64,000 nucleotides of DNA from positions 1-64,000 of the IMG/VR virus record IMGVR_UViG_3300015371_000029. One strand, 5' to 3'. Made by a program: the position numbers and the translations under genes. The DNA is from a virus. The notes beneath the pieces were generated by a model. It worked only from the letters and a program-made list of their open reading frames with translations. It had not been told where the DNA came from and made no database searches. Below, piece by piece: positions 37,333 to 45,160 of the stretch (positions within the stretch are counted from its first letter, which is position 1; each line of letters begins with the position of its first letter).

Positions 37333-38066
37333 CATACGTCGTTACCTTTTCAGACTACGAGCCAACACCTCGCTTTGACGATGTTCCCTGGACAACCCTT
37401 CGGATCGAGGAGTCAGCCCTTTTCGACGGACCTTGGACGGAGATCGACACCGTTATCCTTCAGCCGACTGATCCGGATCCTGAGCATCCGATGTCAAGAT
37501 CATTCACGACCGATGCCGCCACTCTCCAGAATGGCTGGTATCGAGTCTCCTTCATCGATGACTTGGGGAATGTTCTATACACAGATCCGATCTTCAACCG
37601 TGCCGGCGGCAGGGATCAGAACTACTTTCCGACGGTTCGAAACGTGGGCTCGAAGCTCATGTCACGGACGAAAGATCAATTCGGGAATCTCTGCGGAACC
37701 TTCACTACCGAAACAACGCCGACGAATGATCAAGTCGAGTCTGTGATCGAGGGCATCATCACGGAAATAGCCGACGTGATTGGAGATAAGGTGCCCGAGG
37801 AGCTAATCGATGATGCGCAGAACGTGACTGCGCTCCGGGCAGCGATGCAGATAGAGCTGGACTTCTTCTCTGATCAGGTCAACACCGGACGTTCGATCTA
37901 TCCGCAGTTGAAGGATCAGTACGATCTTGCCCTGAAGAATCTCTCGGTCGCCGTCAATGAGTACGGGACAGGCGACGGCGATGTTCAGGCAGCCGGGACA
38001 GGTGGCAATCCCGAGTTTTCCTTCCCGCCGATCTACTACCCGCCCTGGTACGAAGTCACCGAATGA
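37329..38066 (+). CDS. Neck/connector protein
   Basis: 245 residues from a TTG overlapping the upstream TGA. Beta N-terminal domain (YVVTFSDYEPTPRF..WTTLRIEESALFDGPW) and a helical C-terminal half (VIGDKVPEELIDDAQNVTALRAAMQ). Location between surface protein and morphogenesis gene suggests a neck or adaptor role. Confidence 0.6.
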   Translation: MTYVVTFSDYEPTPRFDDVPWTTLRIEESALFDGPWTEIDTVILQPTDPDPEHPMSRSFTTDAATLQNGWYRVSFIDDLGNVLYTDPIFNRAGGRDQNYFPTVRNVGSKLMSRTKDQFGNLCGTFTTETTPTNDQVESVIEGIITEIADVIGDKVPEELIDDAQNVTALRAAMQIELDFFSDQVNTGRSIYPQLKDQYDLALKNLSVAVNEYGTGDGDVQAAGTGGNPEFSFPPIYYPPWYEVTE

Positions 38067-38518
38067 GAATCATCATCAATTCGAAGGGATTCGGCCGCGT
38101 TGATCTGAAGTTCACGCGCCTGAGCGAGGCTGCGATTGATGCGCGGCCAGCGATGATAGAGGTCGCAAAGCTGATGTTGGAGATCATCCGAAAGAATTTC
38201 GAGAGCGGTGGTCGGCGCGGCGGCGGATCCTGGGCCCAGGATTCAGCTGCTTGGACGGAACGCAAAATCGAGGAGGGAATGGATCCTCGTGTCGGTTTCT
38301 ACACCGGCAGGCTCTACGGATCATTTGCGAGGCCGCGTGCTAAGAACCAAATCTGGGATGTCGGACCACACCACATCGTTCTCGGATCGCGCCTGCCCTA
38401 TGCCCGTACAGCAGACAAGCATAGGCCGTACATGAAGTTCACGCAGACGGATCGCCTCGCGATGCGCGGAATCATCAAGGAATACTTCAAGTTGGCCTGG
38501 AGGGAGGGAGGCCTGTGA
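38063..38518 (+). CDS. Virion morphogenesis protein (Mu gpG-like)
   Basis: 151 residues. NFESGGRRGGGSWAQDSAAWTERK and FYTGRLYGSFAR reproduce the W..L..T..K....L..TG.L..S signature of Mu gpG/P2 gpS-type proteins, which act at the head-tail joint. ATGA overlap with the previous gene. Confidence 0.75.
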   Translation: MRIIINSKGFGRVDLKFTRLSEAAIDARPAMIEVAKLMLEIIRKNFESGGRRGGGSWAQDSAAWTERKIEEGMDPRVGFYTGRLYGSFARPRAKNQIWDVGPHHIVLGSRLPYARTADKHRPYMKFTQTDRLAMRGIIKEYFKLAWREGGL

Positions 38519-39168
38519 GCGTGATCGAGACTCAGCCGTCTATCTTTGGCGCCATCGAAATCGCCGACCAGCTTGAGCAAGCAGTGGTCGATACCCTCAG
38601 CCTCTGGTTCAAGACGTACTTGACGGAGTACGAGCTTCAGGCCGGTCTGATCACTGACAAGTACGAAGATCTGAAGCACCCGACGCCGCGCTCCTATCTG
38701 AAGGCAAATCAGGTAGATCAAAGTTCGTATGAAGCGATGCCTAGCATCGTAGTGGTGAGCCCTGGTCTTAGCCCTCGAAATGCGCCGAAGGCGGAAGGAG
38801 ATGGAACCTATCGCGTCTTCTGGAACATTGGGGTCGGGGCCTTCGCGAGCGCAAACACACGGAAGGACACGCTGAAGCTCATCCGTGTCTACGCGGCCAT
38901 CATTCGTACAATCATGCTTCAAAAACAAGGTCTAGGAGGGTATGCCGATGGCACAACGTGGCTAGATGAAAGCTACGACAATGACTTCGGGTTCGCTGAT
39001 GATCAGACGATCAGCGCATGCCAGGTGGCATTCGACATCGAAGTGGCTGGCGTTGTGTCTCGGTACGGCGGGCCTGCTGCTGTGCTGCCAGATCCAGATA
39101 TGCCGGGGAGTCACTGGCCGCAAGTTCTCACCCACGAAGAGATCGTGGAGATCGAGGAGGAGCAATGA
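38515..39168 (+). CDS. Probable tail terminator/completion protein
   Basis: 217 residues from a GTG in a GTGA overlap. Alpha/beta with AMPSIVVVSPGLS and YRVFWNIGVGAFASANTRKDTLKLIRVYAAIIR, the strand-helix pattern of tail terminator proteins, placed just before the sheath as expected. Confidence 0.65.
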   Translation: MSVIETQPSIFGAIEIADQLEQAVVDTLSLWFKTYLTEYELQAGLITDKYEDLKHPTPRSYLKANQVDQSSYEAMPSIVVVSPGLSPRNAPKAEGDGTYRVFWNIGVGAFASANTRKDTLKLIRVYAAIIRTIMLQKQGLGGYADGTTWLDESYDNDFGFADDQTISACQVAFDIEVAGVVSRYGGPAAVLPDPDMPGSHWPQVLTHEEIVEIEEEQ

Positions 39169-39389
39169 CGAAAGGTGCAGGGAAGTACAAGTACGTCGGG
39201 AATCATGTGGGCGATCTCGACAGCGGCCAGATGCTGGAGGTTGGCGAAGAGGTCGAGCTGACCCCGGAACAGGCCCAGGCTCCGCTTGCCCAAGCAATGC
39301 TGGACGAGGGCCTTTTGATCGAGGCTGAGACGCCAGCGCCCGCAGAATCAAGCAAGTCAAAGTCGAAGAGCACGAGAGAGGAGGGGTAG
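39165..39389 (+). CDS. Small protein before tail sheath
   Basis: 74 residues, ATGA overlap. A short beta unit (KYKYVGNHVGDLDSGQMLEVGEEVELTPEQ) and a Ser/Lys-rich disordered tail. Short proteins of this kind often precede sheath genes; role unknown. Confidence 0.7.
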   Translation: MTKGAGKYKYVGNHVGDLDSGQMLEVGEEVELTPEQAQAPLAQAMLDEGLLIEAETPAPAESSKSKSKSTREEG

Positions 39390-39393
39390 ATAA

Positions 39394-40833
39394 ATGGCGC
39401 GTCCAGGAGTAACTGTCTCTGTCCAGACTGCGCCGCAGCCTGCGTCGTCGCCAACCGATGCCGGCGTTGCGTTCATGGCGGGTTTGTGCGACGCAGGCCC
39501 GGCGACGATCCCTCAGGAGGTCTTCAGCCTGACGGATTTCGTGAGCAAGTGCGGCGACCGCGTGTCATACAGCAGTCTCTACGACTGCGTTGATGCGTAT
39601 TTCCGTGAAGGCGGGAACAGCGCCTTCATCGCAAGGGTGGTCGGGCCAGCCCCCGTGATCGCCACCAAGAACCTGAACACGGCCACGGCGACGGTTTCTT
39701 TGATCGTCAGCGCGCTCGGGCCGGGAACGTACGGGAACAACATTCAAGTCGCTGTGCTTGCAGGCCTTAGCTCCGGCTACCGCCTTCAGGTCACCTACAA
39801 CAGCGTCATTGTCGAGACCTCGCCGGACTTGACGACGCAGCAGGACGCCGTAGCATGGGCGAACGGGAACAGCGACTACATCACAGTCGCAATCGGCGCT
39901 GGTACCGGGCCTCCGCAGGTCGCTGCCGCCGCTGCTCTTGCGAATGGCGCCGACGACCGAACCAACATCACCGATGCTCAGTGGCTGACCGCCCTCAACC
40001 TTTTCACGAAGGATCTCGGGCCGGGGCAGGTCTTGGCTCCGGGCCGGACAAGCGATCCGGGGCACTTGCAGCTTACTGCGCACGCGCAGGCGAACGGTCG
40101 CGTGGCGTTGCTGGATCTGCCCGACTCGGCCACGAAGGCAACGTTGCTCGCATCGACTTCTCCGGCGACGGGCGGCAACGGGCAGTACGGCGCTGCGTTC
40201 GCTCCCTGGGTTGTGATCCCCGGCGTCGTCGCCAATACGACCAGGATCGTGCCGCCTTCGGCTGTCATGGCCGGGGTGATCGCTCGGAACGACGCGGCGA
40301 CCAATCCGAACACTCCGGCAGCTGGTGATCGCGGTCAGCTTCAGTTCGCGGTCGGTCTCAGCCAGGTGCCCTGGGACGACACCACCCGTCAAGATCTGAA
40401 CACCGGCGGCGTGAACGTCATCCGGAGCATGTTCGACGGATTCCGGAACTACGGCTATCGTTCGCTGGCCAATCCGGTCAGCAACGCGGCCTGGCTCGAC
40501 TTCAGCAACGTCCGCTACCTGATGTGGCTCGCTGCTCGCTGTTACAACGTGGGCGAGAGCTTCGTCTTCGATGTGATCGATGGGCAGGGCCAGACAATCT
40601 CCGCGTACGCTGGTTCGCTCGCTGCCCTCTGCCTCGCGGACTACAACGCCGGCATCATCTACGGCGCGACCTCGGGCGAAGCGTTCAACGTCGATGTCGG
40701 GCCTGCCGTAAACACACCCGCGACGATTGCCGACAATCAGCTCCGGGCAGTCGTGGCTGTCAAGCCGTCACCGTTCGCGGAGCTGGTCTCCATTCTGATC
40801 GTGAACGTTCCGATCACAGGGAAAGTCTCCTGA
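39394..40833 (+). CDS. Tail sheath protein
   Basis: 479 residues behind GAGAGGAGGGGTAGATAA. N-terminal PGVTVSVQTAPQPASSPTDAGVAFMAG, the central FREGGNSAFIARVVG and C-terminal NTGGVNVIRSMFDGFRNYGYRSLA..WLDFSNVRYLMWLAARCYN are typical of contractile sheath proteins. It sets the phage as a myovirus; the sheath contracts to drive the tube through the envelope. Confidence 0.92.
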   Translation: MARPGVTVSVQTAPQPASSPTDAGVAFMAGLCDAGPATIPQEVFSLTDFVSKCGDRVSYSSLYDCVDAYFREGGNSAFIARVVGPAPVIATKNLNTATATVSLIVSALGPGTYGNNIQVAVLAGLSSGYRLQVTYNSVIVETSPDLTTQQDAVAWANGNSDYITVAIGAGTGPPQVAAAAALANGADDRTNITDAQWLTALNLFTKDLGPGQVLAPGRTSDPGHLQLTAHAQANGRVALLDLPDSATKATLLASTSPATGGNGQYGAAFAPWVVIPGVVANTTRIVPPSAVMAGVIARNDAATNPNTPAAGDRGQLQFAVGLSQVPWDDTTRQDLNTGGVNVIRSMFDGFRNYGYRSLANPVSNAAWLDFSNVRYLMWLAARCYNVGESFVFDVIDGQGQTISAYAGSLAALCLADYNAGIIYGATSGEAFNVDVGPAVNTPATIADNQLRAVVAVKPSPFAELVSILIVNVPITGKVS

Positions 40834-41189
40834 TGCATGACGGCAGCTGGCTTCGGGAAAAGCGACGCAAGATCGTCGGCCCTGGCCCTCATGCCTGTTT
40901 CTTCTGCAAGAAGATGATCGCAGGAAGGTATGTGGTTCATCATGTGGACGGGGATCATTTGAATGATTCCCCTGGGAACCTGGCTGCCGCTCACAGTCGG
41001 TGCCACAACTCGCACCACATGAAGGGGAACAAGCGTCGGGCGGGGAAAGTCCTCACCGCCGAACATAGGGCTGCCATCAGCAGGGCCAACATCGGAAACA
41101 AGCACACAACCGGAAGGACGCTGACAATGGAGCACCGTCGAAAGATCAGCGCCGCGTTCCAACGTCGGCGCGAAGGAAAGGTGAGCTGA
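40833..41189 (+). CDS. HNH homing endonuclease inserted between sheath and tube
   Basis: 118 residues, start in a TGATG overlap with the sheath stop. C22/C25 (CFFC), VHHVDGDHLNDSPGNL and SRCHNSHH give a complete HNH zinc-finger nuclease. Residues 75-110 hold two NUMOD3-like DNA-binding units (TAEHRAAISRANIGNK, TMEHRRKISAAF). Sheath and tube genes are normally adjacent, so this is a mobile insertion. Its end reads GKVS, as does the sheath end. Confidence 0.88.
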   Translation: MHDGSWLREKRRKIVGPGPHACFFCKKMIAGRYVVHHVDGDHLNDSPGNLAAAHSRCHNSHHMKGNKRRAGKVLTAEHRAAISRANIGNKHTTGRTLTMEHRRKISAAFQRRREGKVS

Positions 41190-41190
41190 C

Positions 41191-41646
41191 ATGGCTGGAG
41201 GGCCAACCAGGCAGGACACACACCGGATTCACGTCAAGATCGCAGATCCGGCGAAGCCAGACGCGATGATCGACTACGGTGTCTGGGACAAGTTCTCGGG
41301 CGGCGAAGTCGATTCCGACGAGACCAAGTACAACCCCGGCGGGATGGCTCCTCCTGTCTCGCTCGGAGGGCGCAGGACGGTGGGCAATGTGACGATCTCG
41401 CGGCTGTACCGGCTGTATCGAGATCATGCGAAGTTGAACACGTTGCTCGCCTCGGCCGGCAAGTCCAAGGCTGTGATTCAGCGTCAGCCCCTGGACATCC
41501 AGGGGAACGTCTTCGGCAACCCGCTCGTCTACAACGGGACGCTGAAGAGGGTCGCCCCGCCCGATCTGGACTCGGAGCAGTCAGGGGCAGCCCTACTGGA
41601 GCTGGAGTTCACGGTCGATGGATTCCCGCACGTGCAGAACGCCTAA
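41191..41646 (+). CDS. Tail tube protein
   Basis: 151 residues behind AAAGGTGAGCTGAC. Beta-rich with RTVGNVTISRLYRLYRDHAKLNTLLASAG and NPLVYNGTLKRVAPPDLDSEQSGAALLELEF, placed after sheath and HNH gene and before the tail chaperone. It builds the inner tube. Confidence 0.82.
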   Translation: MAGGPTRQDTHRIHVKIADPAKPDAMIDYGVWDKFSGGEVDSDETKYNPGGMAPPVSLGGRRTVGNVTISRLYRLYRDHAKLNTLLASAGKSKAVIQRQPLDIQGNVFGNPLVYNGTLKRVAPPDLDSEQSGAALLELEFTVDGFPHVQNA

Positions 41647-41667
41647 CGATAGGTGAAGGGAGCAGAA

Positions 41668-42261
41668 ATGACTGAAGTTGACGAAGGATTGGAGCAAGAC
41701 GGCCAGGTGTCGTTCGGAGAGCTGATCGATGAGAGGTCTCCCGTCGAGGAAGACGACACAAGCCTGCTCGATGCTCTTGCCGACCAGCGGAACGTACTCT
41801 CGGAGACCCGAGAGACGTTCATCCCGATCCAGGGCTACGAGGGATCTGGGATGACGTTGTACGCACAATACCGCCTGGTGGACGGCGACGAGCTATCGAA
41901 GATCGGACGCAGGATCACCCAACAGTTCGGTCGCAAGCAGGTCTACGAGCGGAACCTGTACGCCTCGCTCGATACCATGATCGCTGCCTGCACAGGCATC
42001 TTCATAGATCGTGGCGACGGCGAGAAGATTCAGCTCAAGCACAACGGCATGCCGATCACCGGCTTTACCCAGGAGCTAGCAGAGGCTCTGCGGTTCGCCG
42101 ACGAGATCGACCCTCGTCAACCGGCCCGTTCGGTTCTTCTGGGCTTGTTCGGAAACAACATCGTTGCCATCCAGCAGCACAGCGTCTGGCTCGGTCGCTG
42201 GATGGGGGACACTTCTGCCGACATCAACGTCGAGTTCATGGAAGCGGAGGGAAATCTCTAA
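41668..42261 (+). CDS. Tail assembly chaperone, short form
   Basis: 197 residues from the ATG behind GAAGGGAGCAGAA (an in-frame GTG lies five codons earlier). Acidic N-terminus, then a helical core (SKIGRRITQQFGRKQVYERNLYASLDTMIAACTG). It lies between tube and tape measure, where tail chaperones are encoded as a frameshifted pair. It binds the tape measure protein during tail assembly. Confidence 0.8.
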   Translation: MTEVDEGLEQDGQVSFGELIDERSPVEEDDTSLLDALADQRNVLSETRETFIPIQGYEGSGMTLYAQYRLVDGDELSKIGRRITQQFGRKQVYERNLYASLDTMIAACTGIFIDRGDGEKIQLKHNGMPITGFTQELAEALRFADEIDPRQPARSVLLGLFGNNIVAIQQHSVWLGRWMGDTSADINVEFMEAEGNL

Positions 42262-42473
42262 CGACCGATGCGCTCATGGCCGCCGCACACGTAGCCCTCT
42301 ACGGAATGGATCCAATGGAGTTTCTGGATATCAAGGACCCGTTTCGTAGAGGGCTAATGCAACTGATTGCCAACAAGGCGCATGAGCTGGACAGAAGGAG
42401 AGATCAGGAGCGGGCCAATCTCATAGCCTATGAGGTCGGCAAAATGCTCAATACTGCCTTCGGAAGGAAGTAA
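42255..42473 (+). CDS. Tail assembly chaperone, -1 frameshift extension
   Basis: The slippery heptamer G-GGA-AAT (42249-42255) sits three codons before the short-form stop, in the correct frame. After a -1 shift, reading continues TCT-CTA-ACG through 42276 to 42473 (SLTTDALMAAAHVALYGMDPMEFLD and on), giving a long form. An ATG at 42276 could also start a separate 65-residue product, but it has no Shine-Dalgarno. Confidence 0.8.
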   Translation, partial: SLTTDALMAAAHVALYGMDPMEFLDIKDPFRRGLMQLIANKAHELDRRRDQERANLIAYEVGKMLNTAFGRK

Positions 42474-42476
42474 GCG

Positions 42477-44531
42477 GTGGCCGCTGACGAGCCGGTAATC
42501 GTCAACACGATCCTCGCAGGCTGGCGTGAATTCGTCGTAGCCGCGAATGCCGAGAAGGAGGCTATGCGTGAACTGGGCCTCCAAGTCGGCTGGACGGGCA
42601 AGGAAGGCGTCCTGCTCGGGAAGCGGTTCAACGTCGCCAACCAGGCGATGTTCACGGCTCGCCGCCTCGCTTACGGCACAACGCTCGCGGTCGTCGGTGC
42701 CGGCGTGGCTGCCCTTCACATGGGGTGGTCGTATCGGAGTGCAATGCAGGAAGCAAGTGTCGCGCTCCAGCCGGTGTTCCGAGGAACACAGGGCCTGAAG
42801 GAGGAATTGGGATCACTCTTCCGGGTCGCCGCCTTCACGCCTTTCCAGTTCAAGGACATCACCGTTGCCTTCCGGCAGATGTACGGAGCGTTCCACCCGT
42901 TAGGGATCTCAGTAGAGACGACGAACGAGACAATTCGGTCGATGACCGACGCGCTCGCCTTCGTCGGCCGATCTTCACCAGGGGCGCTGAATCGAGTTGC
43001 AGTTGCGCTCCAGCACATGGCGTTCCAGGGACGCCTAACAGGGCAGACGGTGCTCCAGCTCGCTCGCGACGGCCTGCCGATCTACGCCGCGCTGACGACG
43101 GAGCTAGGCTTGACGGCGGATCAGATGCACCACGTCGGTGCGCTCGGAATCCCGGCCCTGGACGCTCTGAATGCTATCAACAAGTACATATCTACGACGC
43201 CAGGGTACATGCAGGCAGCCTTGCACCAATCCACGCAGACTCTCTCGGGCGCGTTCGCCACCTTCAAGGATCTGCTTTCTCAGGCAGTTGGCGGGGCGCA
43301 GGGCGGATTCTTTGGTGGCTTGCAGAGTTTCTTCCAGCGCGTCGATCTCGCGCTCGCCCCATTCTACAGCGCCGATAAGCCGATCACGCTCACTGCCTTC
43401 GTGAAGGCTGTTGATCAGGTTTTGTCGCCGAAGACGCACGTGATCCTGAACCTCTTCCAGCTCTTGAACGGGATCATTCTCGGGTTTACGCAGACACTGA
43501 AGGGGTTCGGCCTGGCACTCACATTCGTCACCAGCAAGCTCGGCATCATGACGGGCAACGGGAATCGAATGGGTTTTGTGTTCAAGTGGCTAGGAAGGAT
43601 CATGGGCACCTTGCTCGGGATCTGGCTGCTGTATCGCACCTACCTGATCGCGGCCCGTCTCGCGGAGCTAGCCTACACATCGGCCCTGGTGATCAAGAAC
43701 TCAGTGGTCCTCATCAGTATTCTGTTGACGAACGCCGAGGCCCGTGCTCAGGCAGCCGAATACTTCATGACGAGGTTCAAGCTGATCCCGGCGATCATTC
43801 GTGCGACACTCGCCGTGAGGATGTATGCCTTGGCTCTGATCTTCGGAGGCCGGCAGAGTCGGATGTGGATCAATATGGGCAAGATGGAGAAGCTCATGGT
43901 GGCGCTCCGATTCAGACTGATCGCGCTGGCCACCGGATTCTCGGCAATGGCGGAGTCGGTCGGGCTGAGTACGCTCGCCTTCGGCGGCATTATTGGCCTG
44001 GCGATTGCCCTGATCGCCCTGATCGTGATTCTCTACTTCAAGTGGAACTGGTTCCACAACCTTGTTAACAACACGTTTAGCTGGTTCATCCATCAGAGTC
44101 CGCTCGTGAAGTTTGCGATCCTGTCTGCCTTCGGGCCTCTCGGCTACGCTGTCGGCATGATCTACCTAATGATCAAAGCGATTCAGTCTTTGATCAAGTG
44201 GATCCACGCGATTCACTGGCCGCATCCTCCTGGCTGGCTGAAGTGGGCAGCCCTTGCTTCCAATCCTGTAGCTCTCGGCATCTACGGGATTACAAAGGCG
44301 TTCGCAGGCGGCGGTCAGATGACGCAGGCCGGTCTTGCTCTTGTCGGTGAGCGCGGGCCAGAGGTCCTGGCGCTCCCAGGCGGCGCATCCGTTACGCCGA
44401 TGGAGAAAGTGTCGTTCCAGGCTCCTTCTCTCCCCAAGTACATCGAACTTCACAGCCACATCTACCTCAATCGTGAAAAGATCGCGAAGGCGGTCACGAA
44501 GCACAAGCTGGATGCGGAGGCACGCGAATGA
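42477..44531 (+). CDS. Tape measure protein
   Basis: 684 residues from a GTG behind GGAAGGAAGTAAGCG. Helical throughout, with hydrophobic stretches near 390-470 and 495-600 (IIGLAIALIALIVILYF) and a C-terminal GQMTQAGLALVGERGPEVLALPGG motif typical of tape measures. Its length implies a tail of about 100 nm by the usual 1.5 angstrom-per-residue rule. It is injected ahead of DNA. Confidence 0.88.
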   Translation: MAADEPVIVNTILAGWREFVVAANAEKEAMRELGLQVGWTGKEGVLLGKRFNVANQAMFTARRLAYGTTLAVVGAGVAALHMGWSYRSAMQEASVALQPVFRGTQGLKEELGSLFRVAAFTPFQFKDITVAFRQMYGAFHPLGISVETTNETIRSMTDALAFVGRSSPGALNRVAVALQHMAFQGRLTGQTVLQLARDGLPIYAALTTELGLTADQMHHVGALGIPALDALNAINKYISTTPGYMQAALHQSTQTLSGAFATFKDLLSQAVGGAQGGFFGGLQSFFQRVDLALAPFYSADKPITLTAFVKAVDQVLSPKTHVILNLFQLLNGIILGFTQTLKGFGLALTFVTSKLGIMTGNGNRMGFVFKWLGRIMGTLLGIWLLYRTYLIAARLAELAYTSALVIKNSVVLISILLTNAEARAQAAEYFMTRFKLIPAIIRATLAVRMYALALIFGGRQSRMWINMGKMEKLMVALRFRLIALATGFSAMAESVGLSTLAFGGIIGLAIALIALIVILYFKWNWFHNLVNNTFSWFIHQSPLVKFAILSAFGPLGYAVGMIYLMIKAIQSLIKWIHAIHWPHPPGWLKWAALASNPVALGIYGITKAFAGGGQMTQAGLALVGERGPEVLALPGGASVTPMEKVSFQAPSLPKYIELHSHIYLNREKIAKAVTKHKLDAEARE

Positions 44532-45160
44532 CAATCATGCCGCGCCATTTCTACGACATCAATGCCGACACCGGCGTAACGATCCGTGTCCTGCGCGACT
44601 CGACCCCACCAAGCCTGTCGGCAGGCGGCGCTCGTTGGTCGGTTGTCGAAGTCCCGCGCCGCGTCTCCTTCACGCAATGGCAGGGCCGCGATCCTTTTCA
44701 ACTCGATGTTCCGATCCTCTTCAATGGCTATCCGGACAAGAGCATCGAGAACGACTGTCGCAAGCTGACGACGATGTTCCTTAGTCCCGAATTTGAAGAG
44801 CCGCCGAAGATCACGATTGATGGCGCTCTGCCGATCTCAGATCGTCGCTGGGTCATACAGGGGATCACCTGGGGATCGAACGTCTATTGGGCGAAGACCG
44901 AAGAGGGTCAGCCCTACCGCCTGCGACAGGATGCGGTCGTTCACTTCCTGGAGTATCGGCCCGAGCGGAAGGTACACATCCTCGCAACGAACACGCTACC
45001 GAACTTCTACCAAGTACCGAAGGGTCAGACCGTTACGATGAGGCAGATTGCGAAGGCAATCTGGGGTAGTGCCCGTCGCTGGCGCGACATTAAGAAGGCG
45101 AACCCAAACATTCGTGATCCCAATCACATCAAAGGCCCGAAGAGGGTGAGGGTGCCCTAG
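44528..45160 (+). CDS. LysM-like baseplate protein
   Basis: 210 residues. An N-terminal beta domain (RRVSFTQWQGRDPFQLDVPILFNGY) resembles other contractile-tail hub adaptors; residues 165-208 (QTVTMRQIAKAIWGSARRWRDIKKANPNIRDPNHIKGPKRVRVP) form a LysM-type peptidoglycan-binding module. It probably joins tape measure to hub and touches the cell wall. Confidence 0.8.
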   Translation: MTIMPRHFYDINADTGVTIRVLRDSTPPSLSAGGARWSVVEVPRRVSFTQWQGRDPFQLDVPILFNGYPDKSIENDCRKLTTMFLSPEFEEPPKITIDGALPISDRRWVIQGITWGSNVYWAKTEEGQPYRLRQDAVVHFLEYRPERKVHILATNTLPNFYQVPKGQTVTMRQIAKAIWGSARRWRDIKKANPNIRDPNHIKGPKRVRVP

